From Bog-473 sp035483935 (GTDB taxonomy: Bacteria; Actinomycetota; Acidimicrobiia; Acidimicrobiales; RAAP-2), in the NCBI GenBank assembly GCA_035483935.1, contig DATHPK010000101.1, positions 1-12,464 on the forward strand: 12,464 nt of DNA. The letters run 5' to 3'. The translations under genes were made by a program, and so were the position numbers. This document shows, piece after piece, positions 6,250-11,995 of the stretch. The notes below the pieces were generated by a model. The model saw only the letters and a list, made by a program, of their open reading frames with translations. It did not search any database and had not been told where the DNA came from. Every line of letters starts with the position of its first letter. Position 1 is the first letter of the stretch.

Positions 6250-7316
6250 GCGGGCTCGTCCCCCTCCCCGCCCAGCCGGCCGGCGTCCCCTGGCCGACCG
6301 GGGCCTGGCCCGAGGGCGAGCTGCCGCCCGCCGCCGAGAATGCCATCGCCCCGCTGCTCGACGCCGCGTTCGACGACGCCAGCCCGATCGCCACGACCTA
6401 CGCCGTCGTGATCGTCCGGCACGGCCGCATCGTGCTCGAGCGCTACCACGGCGCGCTCGAGCACTTCGACCGGCCGCCGACGCCGGTCGACGCCACCACG
6501 CCACTGCTGAGCTGGTCGATGGCCAAGTCGGTGCAGCACGCCGTGGTGGGCCTGCTGGTGGGCGAGCACCGGCTCGACCTCGATGCGCCCGCCCCCGTCC
6601 CCGAATGGTCCGGGCCCGACGACGCGCGCCGCGCCATCACGTTGCGCCAGCTCCTCGCCATGCGTGACGGCCTCGACTGGACGGAGGACTACGTCGACGA
6701 CAAGGTCTCCGACGTCATCGAGATGCTGTTCGGCGAGCACCAGGGGGACATGGCCCACTTCGCCGCCGATCGGTCGCTGGCGGCGCCGCCGGACACGCGC
6801 TTCAACTACAGCTCGGGCACCTCGAACATCGTCTCGGGGGTCGTGGCGCGCACGATCGGCCCGGGCGAGGACTACGCGCGCTTCCTGCACCGCCGCCTCT
6901 TCGATCCACTGGGCATGGCAAGCGCGGACCCCGAGTTCGACGAGGCCGGGACCTGGGTCGCCTCGTCCTACCTGCGGGCCACTGCCCGCGACTGGGCCCG
7001 CTTCGGACTGTTCTACCTCCGCGACGGCGTCTGGGATGGCGTCCGGCTGCTCCCCGCGGGGTGGGTGGACTACGCCCGCACGATGGTCTCGCTCGACGAC
7101 GAGGGCGAGCCGTACGGCGCGCACTGGTGGGGCGAGGCGCGAGGCGACCACGCCCTCGGCACGTTCCGCGCCGCCGGCTACGAGGGCCAGTCGATCACCG
7201 TCTGCCCCCCGCTCGATCTCGTCGTCGTGCGGCTGGGGAAGACCCCCTACGAGCGCGAGGCCAACCTCGACCCCTGGCGCGTCGCCATGGTCCAGGCGTT
7301 CGCGGGCGCCGGCTGA
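6246..7316 (+). CDS. Class C beta-lactamase-like serine hydrolase
   Basis: This gene encodes 356 residues, starting at a GTG whose last two bases begin the TGA of the upstream gene (GTGA overlap, 6246-6249). Motifs match the beta-lactamase/D-Ala-D-Ala carboxypeptidase fold. The catalytic SMAK tetrad is at Ser91-Lys94, the second-motif tyrosine is at 188 in FNYSSGTSN, and GYEGQ (311-315) sits where the third (KTG/HTG-like) motif lies. The serine hydrolase core also shows LRQLLAMRDGLDW (133-145) and FDPLGM. No signal peptide or lipobox is visible, so the protein is probably cytoplasmic. That, and its place in a catabolic operon, point to an esterase or lactonase (EstB-like) rather than a true beta-lactamase or penicillin-binding protein. 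It could cleave an ester or lactone formed in the pathway. The stop codon sits in the loop of a hairpin that is part of a tandem duplication. Confidence 0.88.
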   Translation: MSGLVPLPAQPAGVPWPTGAWPEGELPPAAENAIAPLLDAAFDDASPIATTYAVVIVRHGRIVLERYHGALEHFDRPPTPVDATTPLLSWSMAKSVQHAVVGLLVGEHRLDLDAPAPVPEWSGPDDARRAITLRQLLAMRDGLDWTEDYVDDKVSDVIEMLFGEHQGDMAHFAADRSLAAPPDTRFNYSSGTSNIVSGVVARTIGPGEDYARFLHRRLFDPLGMASADPEFDEAGTWVASSYLRATARDWARFGLFYLRDGVWDGVRLLPAGWVDYARTMVSLDDEGEPYGAHWWGEARGDHALGTFRAAGYEGQSITVCPPLDLVVVRLGKTPYEREANLDPWRVAMVQAFAGAG

Positions 7317-7358
7317 GCCGGACCTGCGGCGCCGGCTGAGCCGGACCTGCGGCGCCGG
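7305..7358. repeat. 23-bp tandem duplication with stop-codon hairpins, possible terminator
   Basis: Two exact 23-bp copies (7305-7327 and 7328-7350) are followed by the first 8 bases of a third. Each copy contains CCGGC-TGA-GCCGG, a 5-bp stem with a 3-nt loop (7309-7321 and 7332-7344). In the first copy the loop is the stop codon of the serine hydrolase. The unit is not a multiple of three, so the second copy lies outside the coding frame. It sits between convergent genes, so it may act as a bidirectional terminator, but there is no T-tract. It could equally be a slippage duplication. Confidence 0.75.
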
Positions 7359-7362
7359 CGCC
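7351..7362. terminator. 12-bp perfect GC palindrome at the convergent gene ends
   Basis: GGCGCCGGCGCC is fully self-complementary. It directly abuts the tandem duplication and its last base is part of the minus-strand nitroreductase stop codon (7362-7364). Together with the two hairpins before it, this makes a strongly structured junction between two convergent transcripts. A terminator role is inferred from position only, because no U-tract follows on either strand. Confidence 0.3.
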
Positions 7363-7814
7363 TACCCGGCCAGCGGCGTCGCGACGAAAACGGGGATCTG
7401 ACGCGTCGTGTTCTCCTGGTACTCGGCGTAGGGCGGGTATGCCTGCACGGCGCGCTCCCACCATTCCTTCTTCTCGTCGCCGGTGACCTCGCGCACCGCC
7501 GCGCGGAACGGCTGGGGCCCGTCCTGGATGGTCACCTCGTCGGGGTGCGCCACCACGTTGTGGTACCACGCAGGGTTGTCCGGCATGCCGCCCTTGGACG
7601 CCACGAGTGCGTAGGCACCGTCGTGCTCGACGCGCATGAGGCCGAACTTTCGCACCTTGCCGCTCTTCGCGCCCCGCGTCGCCACCACGATGATGGGCAT
7701 GTCGGTGTCTCTCAGGGTGTTGGCCCGCTGGCCCCCGGAGGCCTCGTACTCGGCCACCTGGTCACGCACCCAGTCCCAGGGGCTCGGCTCGTAGTCACCT
7801 TGCAGTGTCGTCAT
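7362..7814 (-). CDS. Nitroreductase/quinone reductase family, F420-type (Ddn-like, DUF385)
   Basis: This complete 150-residue protein matches the usual length of the deazaflavin-dependent nitroreductase family (TIGR00026/PF04075; M. tuberculosis Ddn is the known member). Diagnostic segments are TRGAKSGKVRKFGL (46-59), SKGGMPDNPAWYHNV (73-87) and YPPYAEYQENTTRQIPVFVA (126-145). In the family these surround the F420 phosphate and deazaflavin. It would use F420H2 to reduce quinones, nitro compounds or activated double bonds. It points to an F420-making actinobacterium, though no F420 synthesis gene is in the window. It is transcribed alone, divergent from the cyclase gene and convergent with the serine hydrolase. 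No Shine-Dalgarno precedes the ATG, but a TACGCT box lies 7 nt upstream, as expected for a leaderless transcript. Substrate unknown. Confidence 0.9.
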   Translation of the reverse strand: MTTLQGDYEPSPWDWVRDQVAEYEASGGQRANTLRDTDMPIIVVATRGAKSGKVRKFGLMRVEHDGAYALVASKGGMPDNPAWYHNVVAHPDEVTIQDGPQPFRAAVREVTGDEKKEWWERAVQAYPPYAEYQENTTRQIPVFVATPLAG

Positions 7815-7851
7815 GGGGGCGAGCGTATTGGCGCACCGCTACTGTCCGTGC
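7815..7851. promoter_or_regulatory. Divergent leaderless-type promoter pair
   Basis: Only 37 bp separate the nitroreductase ATG (7814, minus) from the proposed cyclase GTG (7852, plus). On the minus strand TACGCT (7822-7827) lies 7 nt before the ATG. On the plus strand TACTGT (7840-7845) lies 6 nt before the GTG. Both fit the TANNNT -10 of actinobacterial sigma-A promoters with transcription starting at or next to the start codon. Neither gene has a Shine-Dalgarno. No clear -35 boxes are seen. The two promoters are so close that polymerases would compete. Confidence 0.45.
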
Positions 7852-8760
7852 GTGCCCCCAGACCCGATGGCCACCGCCGATGTCGTCGCCCTCCACGCCG
7901 AACTGTCGAACTGGGGCCGCTGGGGGGCCGACGACCAGCTCGGCGCGCTGAACCTGATCACGCCCGACGTCACCGCCGCCGCCGCCGCCACCGTCCGCTC
8001 CGGCCGGACCGTGTCCTGCGCCCGGCCCCTCAACACGGAGCCCGGACCGGACAACCCCGTCCCGGTGGCCCACCACATGATCGGCACCGCGACCGAGGGC
8101 TGGGGCGCCGACTACTTCGCCCTGGCGCCGCACGGTTTCGCCACGAGTCATATCGACGCGCTGTGCCACATCTTCCACGACGGCAAGCTCTTCAACGGCT
8201 ACGACACCGGGACCGTGACCGCACACGGAGCGACGCGCCTCGGCATCCATCACCTGCGCAACGGGATCGTGACCCGCGGCGTCCTGCTCGACATCCCCGC
8301 CGTGCGCGGCGTCGACGCGCTCGAACCCGGAGAGCCCGTCTTCGCCGAGGACCTCGAGGCTTCCGAACAGAAGGCCGGCGTCTCCGTCCGGGCCGGCGAC
8401 GCCCTCCTCGTGCGAACCGGCCGCTGGTCCTGGCGCGACGCCCACGGTCCATGGGACTTCGCCACCCGGGCCGCCGGGCTCGATGCCGGCTGCCTGGCCT
8501 GGCTCCGCTCACACGACGTGGCCACGCTCGGATCCGACGGCGTGTCCGACGTCCTGCCCTCGCGGGTCGAGGGCGTCGGCATGCCGATCCACGAGATCGC
8601 CATCGTCGCCCTCGGGCTCCACCTGATGGACAACCTCGACCTCGACGCGATCGCCGCCGCCTGTGCCGACGAAGGCCGCTGGGAGTTCCTCTTCGTGGTC
8701 GCGCCGCTGGTGCTGCGGCGAGGCACGGCCTCGCCGGTCAATCCGATCGCGGTGTTCTGA
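7852..8760 (+). CDS. Cyclase family protein (kynurenine-formamidase-like metal hydrolase)
   Basis: From GTG 7852 this gene encodes 302 residues. The metal-binding signature SHIDALCH (99-106: His100, Asp102, His106) and the following HIFHDGKLFNGYD match the HxGTHxDxxxH-type motif of PF04199 cyclases. These are Mn/Zn-dependent amidohydrolases related to bacterial kynurenine formamidase and isatin hydrolase. The N-terminal NWGRWGADDQLGALNLITP (20-38) is characteristic of the longer actinobacterial subgroup. The role is probably hydrolysis of an amide, lactone or cyclic dione in the cytoplasm. An in-frame ATG at 7813 would overlap the divergent nitroreductase start and add a non-homologous leader, so I rejected it. 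ATG 7867 is another candidate. GTG 7852 is preferred because it lies 6 nt after a TANNNT box. A serine hydrolase gene follows after 25 bp, probably co-transcribed. Substrate unknown. Confidence 0.87.
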   Translation: MPPDPMATADVVALHAELSNWGRWGADDQLGALNLITPDVTAAAAATVRSGRTVSCARPLNTEPGPDNPVPVAHHMIGTATEGWGADYFALAPHGFATSHIDALCHIFHDGKLFNGYDTGTVTAHGATRLGIHHLRNGIVTRGVLLDIPAVRGVDALEPGEPVFAEDLEASEQKAGVSVRAGDALLVRTGRWSWRDAHGPWDFATRAAGLDAGCLAWLRSHDVATLGSDGVSDVLPSRVEGVGMPIHEIAIVALGLHLMDNLDLDAIAAACADEGRWEFLFVVAPLVLRRGTASPVNPIAVF

Positions 8761-8785
8761 GGACGCGAGGTTGAGGAGGTAGCCC

Positions 8786-9613
8786 ATGCCCGTCGCGCAC
8801 AACGGTGCGGTCGAGCTCTACTACGAGCGCTTCGGCGAGCCCGACCGCCCCACGCTGCTCCTGGTCAACGGGCTCGGGTCGCAATGCATCAACTACGCCC
8901 CGGAATGGTGCGAGATGTTCTGCGACGAGGGCTTCGAGGTCGTCCGTTTCGACAACCGCGACGTCGGGCTCTCGTCCAAACTGCCCGACGTCGACTACAC
9001 GCTGGCGGACATGGCCGGCGACGCCGTCGCCGTCCTCGATGCCGTCGGAGCGGAGCGGGCCCACGTGATGGGGTGCTCCATGGGCGGCATGATCGTCCAG
9101 CGGCTCGCCATCGACCACGCGGACAGGCTCCTCTCGGTGACCTCGGTCATGTCGCGCCCGGGTGAGCCCGGTTACGGCGAGAGCTCCGAGGAGGCGCTCG
9201 CCATCCTGATGACGCCGGCACCGCCGGAGCGGTCGGGCTACATCGAGCGCCAGGTCGAGGCGCACCACGTCTACGGGTCGAAGCCCGAGTGGCTCGACGA
9301 CGCGGCCATCCGCCGCCGTGCCGCCGCCGCCTATGACCGCTGCTTCTGCCCCGATGGCGTCGTACGTCAGATGAAGGCCGTCGGGCGCGACGGCTCGCGA
9401 TCCGCGCAGCTAGGCGCCGTGGAGCTTCCCGTACTGGTCTTGCACGGCAGCCGGGACACCCTCATCGACCCGAGCGGAGGGCGCCGCACGGCGGAACTGA
9501 TCCCCGGCGCCCGCTACGTCGAGATCGAGGGCATGGGCCATGACTACCCGCCGCCGGTGTGGCGGCAATGGGTCGACGCCTGGGCCGAGTTCGCCCGCGG
9601 CACGGCTCCCTAG
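8786..9613 (+). CDS. Alpha/beta fold hydrolase (serine type)
   Basis: This gene encodes 275 residues with a strong Shine-Dalgarno (AGGAGGT at 8774-8780) 5 nt before the ATG. The fold is clear: VNGLGSQC (27-34) forms the oxyanion region, RFDNRDVGLSSK (54-65) is the conserved strand-4 loop, Ser98 in GCSMGGM is the nucleophile, Asp224 in HGSRDTLID is the acid and His252 in GMGHDYPP is the base. The DNRDVGLS element places it in the group often annotated as RdmC-like methylesterase or generic alpha/beta hydrolase. It differs from the Asp-nucleophile hydrolase at 5275-6249 and should act as a carboxylesterase, or C-C or thioester hydrolase, in the cytoplasm. It lies 25 bp after the cyclase gene in a probable two-gene operon. 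Its TAG stop overlaps the stop of the convergent secreted-protein gene. Confidence 0.9.
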   Translation: MPVAHNGAVELYYERFGEPDRPTLLLVNGLGSQCINYAPEWCEMFCDEGFEVVRFDNRDVGLSSKLPDVDYTLADMAGDAVAVLDAVGAERAHVMGCSMGGMIVQRLAIDHADRLLSVTSVMSRPGEPGYGESSEEALAILMTPAPPERSGYIERQVEAHHVYGSKPEWLDDAAIRRRAAAAYDRCFCPDGVVRQMKAVGRDGSRSAQLGAVELPVLVLHGSRDTLIDPSGGRRTAELIPGARYVEIEGMGHDYPPPVWRQWVDAWAEFARGTAP

Positions 9614-11904
9614 GAAGCCGCTCCGTTCACCACCGGCTTGTTCAGGACGAGGTTGCCCGCAGAGCCGTAGAAGCCGGCGTCGCCGTAGTTGAAGATGCCC
9701 CCGTCCGTGGCGACCAGGAAGTAGCCCCCACCGTCGAAGGTGCTCATCATCGACACGATCGGCTTGTTCAGCTTGATGGCACCCGCAGAACCGGAGAAGC
9801 CGGCGTCGCCGTAGGTGAAGATGCCCCCGTCCGAAGCGACGAGCCAGTAACCCATCCCGCTCGCGGTGGACGCCATGCCCACGATCGGCTTGTTGAGCGG
9901 CTGGCCGCCGCGCGAGCCGAAGAAGCTGGCGTCGCCGTAGTTGAAGATGCCACCGTCACTCGCCACCAGCCAGTAGCCACGCCCGTCCGGGGTGGACGCC
10001 ATGCCCACGATGGGCTGGTTGAGCTTCATCGCCCCGGTCGAGCCGTAGAACTGGGCGTCGCCGTAGTTGAAGATGCCGCCGTCGCTCGCCACCAGCCAGT
10101 AGCCGCCGCCGTCGGGCGTCGCCGCCATGCCGACCACCGGCTTGTTCAGCTTGAGGGCCCCGGCCGAGCCGTAGAAGGGTGCGTCGCCGTAGTTGAAGAT
10201 GCCCCCGTCGGAGGCCACCTCCCAGTACCCACCGTCACCGGGCGAGGCGGCCATGCCGACCACGGGCTTGTTCAACTTCAGGTTGCCCGCCGAGCCCTGG
10301 AAGGTCGCGCTGCCGTAGTTGAAGACCCCGCCGTCCGACGCATTGGTCCAGTAGCCCTCGGGCGGCGTGTAGTTCTCGAGGAGCCCGTATTCATTGCTCC
10401 CCGGCTGGTAGTAGTACCCCCCTGCCACGCAGGAGCCGCGGGAGGGACACGAGATGGCGTTGAGGCCCGATTCCGCGCTCGACCCGGTCGCCGCGTTGTT
10501 CGGGATGGGCGCCGGCGTGTTCGTCCACGCGCCACCGGTCGTCGAGTCGATGAGCGCGACTCCGCTCGACGACGTGGTTGTGTCATAACCCCCGACCGCC
10601 GTGCACTGGAACAACGAGAGGCACGAGACGTTGTTGAAATAGCCGTCGGTCGAAGAACCGGTCGCCATGTCAGCCGGCTGTGGCCCCTCCGTCGCGGTCA
10701 CACTCCCGTTGGAGGTGATCGTGTTGATCAACGGGCGGGTCCCGGTGGCCGAGTCCTCGTATTCGCCCACGGCCACGCAGCCATCGAACGTGCACGACAC
10801 TCCGTCGATTACCGCGAATTGGTCCGCCGCCGTCCCCCGGTTGGAGGGCTCCGGCGACGTGGTCGCGGTCCATTGCGTCCCGTCGTAGCGATCGATGAGC
10901 CCGGCGTCCTGACCGCCGGTGTTCTCGTACTCGCCACCCATCACGCACACACCGGTGGCGCACGAGATGTCGTCCGACTCGCTGAACAGACTGGTGGACG
11001 TCGCCGCATCGTTCGGCAGCGGCGCGGCCTCGGCGGACCACGTGCCGTTCGCCGATTGGGTCAGCACCTCGGCCTGCTCTCTCGAGTTCCCGTTCTCGTA
11101 GTTCGCGGTGGCGGCGCACGGTCCGGTGATAGCCGGGCAGGACACCTGTTCTTCGACCACGAACTGGTGGGTGGCGGCGTCGCCCGGCTGTGGTGCCGTC
11201 AATGGCGTCCAATTCCCGTTGGCGAGGGTGTCGAAGAAGCCAACCGGGCTGCTCGTGCCGGCCCCGTTCTTGTAGGCGCCGAAAGCGACGCAGGCGCCGG
11301 CGCCCTGGCAGTCCACCGACTTGAGGAAGGTGTCTGCCGAAGTCTCCGGCTGCGCGTCCGGGGGCACCGGCGCTTCGATCGAACTCCACGACCCACCCGA
11401 CAGAACGTCGATGAAGCTGTCCTCCCGGCCCGAGGTGTTGTCGTAGACGCCGACGGCCGCACACCAGCCGTCCGTCGGGCACGACACCGATTCCACCTTC
11501 GAGAAGGTTCCGTTCTCGGCGTTGCCGGGGAGCGGCGCCTCCGTGGCGGACCAGGACCCGCCGGACTCGACTTCCAAGACCCCGTGTTCCGTCGTGGACC
11601 CCTCGTAGGTGCCACCCGCGACGCAGAAGGTCGCGGCGGCGCACGAAACTTCGTTCGTGGAGAAGGACGGGTCGGCCGCCGGCGCGTCAGGGGTGGTGGG
11701 CAGCGGCGCCTGCGTGGCCGCCCAGCCGGGGGTCGGCACCGTCGCCGATGCCGTGCCCGTGGTCGTCGCGAACAGGCCACCCAACGCGCCCGCACCGATG
11801 GCCAGAGCGCCGTCGGTCGCGACAACGACGGTGCGCCGCAACTTCGACGGTGTCACCCGTCCGGAGCTCTTGCCAGTGTTGCGGGACTTTGCGCGGTGCG
11901 ACAT
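9610..11904 (-). CDS. Secreted two-part repeat protein (Cys-pair repeats plus GYW repeats)
   Basis: This gene encodes 764 residues from an ATG with a strong Shine-Dalgarno (GGAGGT, 6-nt spacing). A basic N-terminus (KLRR, 21-24) and a hydrophobic Ala/Gly/Val stretch (25-48) end at TASA-TV (cleavage likely after 54), so it is probably Sec-exported. Residues 63-516 form eight repeats of 55-59 residues. Each has an AP-x-P-x(2)-A start, a V-S-C-x(4-6)-C-V-A-x-G-x-Y core and a G-x-W-T/S end. Residues 517-764 form six repeats of 42 residues (GYWLVASDGGIFNYGDA...LNKPIVGMA). No sortase motif, transmembrane anchor or catalytic domain is visible. The repeat style suggests beta-propeller blades, with each Cys pair a within-blade disulfide outside the cell. 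The GYW repeat is one I associate with Acidimicrobiia surface or secreted proteins. The function is unknown; binding or adhesion, or display on the envelope, would be guesses. Confidence 0.88.
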   Translation of the reverse strand: MSHRAKSRNTGKSSGRVTPSKLRRTVVVATDGALAIGAGALGGLFATTTGTASATVPTPGWAATQAPLPTTPDAPAADPSFSTNEVSCAAATFCVAGGTYEGSTTEHGVLEVESGGSWSATEAPLPGNAENGTFSKVESVSCPTDGWCAAVGVYDNTSGREDSFIDVLSGGSWSSIEAPVPPDAQPETSADTFLKSVDCQGAGACVAFGAYKNGAGTSSPVGFFDTLANGNWTPLTAPQPGDAATHQFVVEEQVSCPAITGPCAATANYENGNSREQAEVLTQSANGTWSAEAAPLPNDAATSTSLFSESDDISCATGVCVMGGEYENTGGQDAGLIDRYDGTQWTATTSPEPSNRGTAADQFAVIDGVSCTFDGCVAVGEYEDSATGTRPLINTITSNGSVTATEGPQPADMATGSSTDGYFNNVSCLSLFQCTAVGGYDTTTSSSGVALIDSTTGGAWTNTPAPIPNNAATGSSAESGLNAISCPSRGSCVAGGYYYQPGSNEYGLLENYTPPEGYWTNASDGGVFNYGSATFQGSAGNLKLNKPVVGMAASPGDGGYWEVASDGGIFNYGDAPFYGSAGALKLNKPVVGMAATPDGGGYWLVASDGGIFNYGDAQFYGSTGAMKLNQPIVGMASTPDGRGYWLVASDGGIFNYGDASFFGSRGGQPLNKPIVGMASTASGMGYWLVASDGGIFTYGDAGFSGSAGAIKLNKPIVSMMSTFDGGGYFLVATDGGIFNYGDAGFYGSAGNLVLNKPVVNGAAS
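9613..10356 (-). repeat. Six tandem 126-bp (42-residue) GYW repeats
   Basis: The repeated DNA block recurs with a period of exactly 126 bp: the gaagatgcc-type segment starts at 9691, 9817, 9943, 10069, 10195 and 10321. Each unit encodes GY[WF]-x-x-A-[ST]-D-G-G-[IV]-F-x-Y-G followed by F-x-G-S and LN-[KQ]-P-[IV]-V. The four middle units are most alike. The first (GYWTNASDGGVFNYGSATF) and the last (38 residues, ending VVNGAAS) have diverged. Confidence 0.92.
10357..11718 (-). repeat. Eight degenerate Cys-pair repeats (55-59 residues each)
   Basis: These encode residues 63-516. Unit starts are near residues 63, 120, 175, 234, 291, 347, 404 and 462. Every unit keeps two cysteines five to seven residues apart (for example VSCPTDGWC, ISCPSRGSC), and nearly all keep a following G-x-Y and a final G-x-W/V-S/T. 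DNA identity between units is low, so these are old duplications, unlike the better conserved downstream block. Confidence 0.85.
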
Positions 11905-11910
11905 TCAGCC

Positions 11911-11916
11911 ACCTCC
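11911..11916 (-). promoter_or_regulatory. Strong ribosome binding site for the secreted repeat protein
   Basis: GGAGGT on the minus strand lies 6 nt before the ATG at 11904. It fixes that start and contrasts with the three genes in this window that lack any Shine-Dalgarno. Confidence 0.8.
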
Positions 11917-11945
11917 GTGATCCGCCGAGATCTGGGGACGGATGC

Positions 11946-11974
11946 AATCTAGAGAATGCGCACCAGCAGGGCAA
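11946..11974 (-). promoter_or_regulatory. Sigma-A-type promoter of the secreted repeat protein
   Basis: On the minus strand TTGCCC (11969-11974) and TAGATT (11946-11951) are separated by exactly 17 bp. This would give a 5' leader of roughly 35 nt that includes the Shine-Dalgarno. It lies just downstream of the pyrE stop, so the secreted protein probably has its own transcript. Confidence 0.55.
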
Positions 11975-11995
11975 CGATTTCTTTCACAATTTCTT
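11974..11995 (-). repeat. Direct repeat just upstream of the promoter (operator or UP-element candidate)
   Basis: AAGAAATTGT (11986-11995) and AAGAAATCGT (11974-11983), read on the minus strand, match at 9 of 10 positions and are offset by 12 bp, about one helical turn. They form an unusually AT-rich patch in this GC-rich DNA. They abut the -35 box, and the distal copy touches the pyrE stop codon. Confidence 0.45.

Noticed and set aside
6246..7316. Antibiotic-resistance beta-lactamase
   Set aside because: There is no export signal and the gene sits in a catabolic operon. The motifs fit the wider serine hydrolase family equally well.
7813..7851. Earlier ATG start for the cyclase gene
   Set aside because: It overlaps the nitroreductase start codon and covers both predicted -10 boxes. 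The added residues are not typical of the family.
9613..10356. CRISPR-like array
   Set aside because: The repeats are 126 bp, contiguous without unique spacers, and in frame within a coding gene.
9559..11952. Very long plus-strand open frame opposite the secreted repeat protein
   Set aside because: It mirrors the repeats of the minus-strand gene, is rich in Arg/Ala/Val/Gly as antisense frames of GC-rich DNA are, and shows no domain. The minus frame has a signal peptide, Shine-Dalgarno and promoter.
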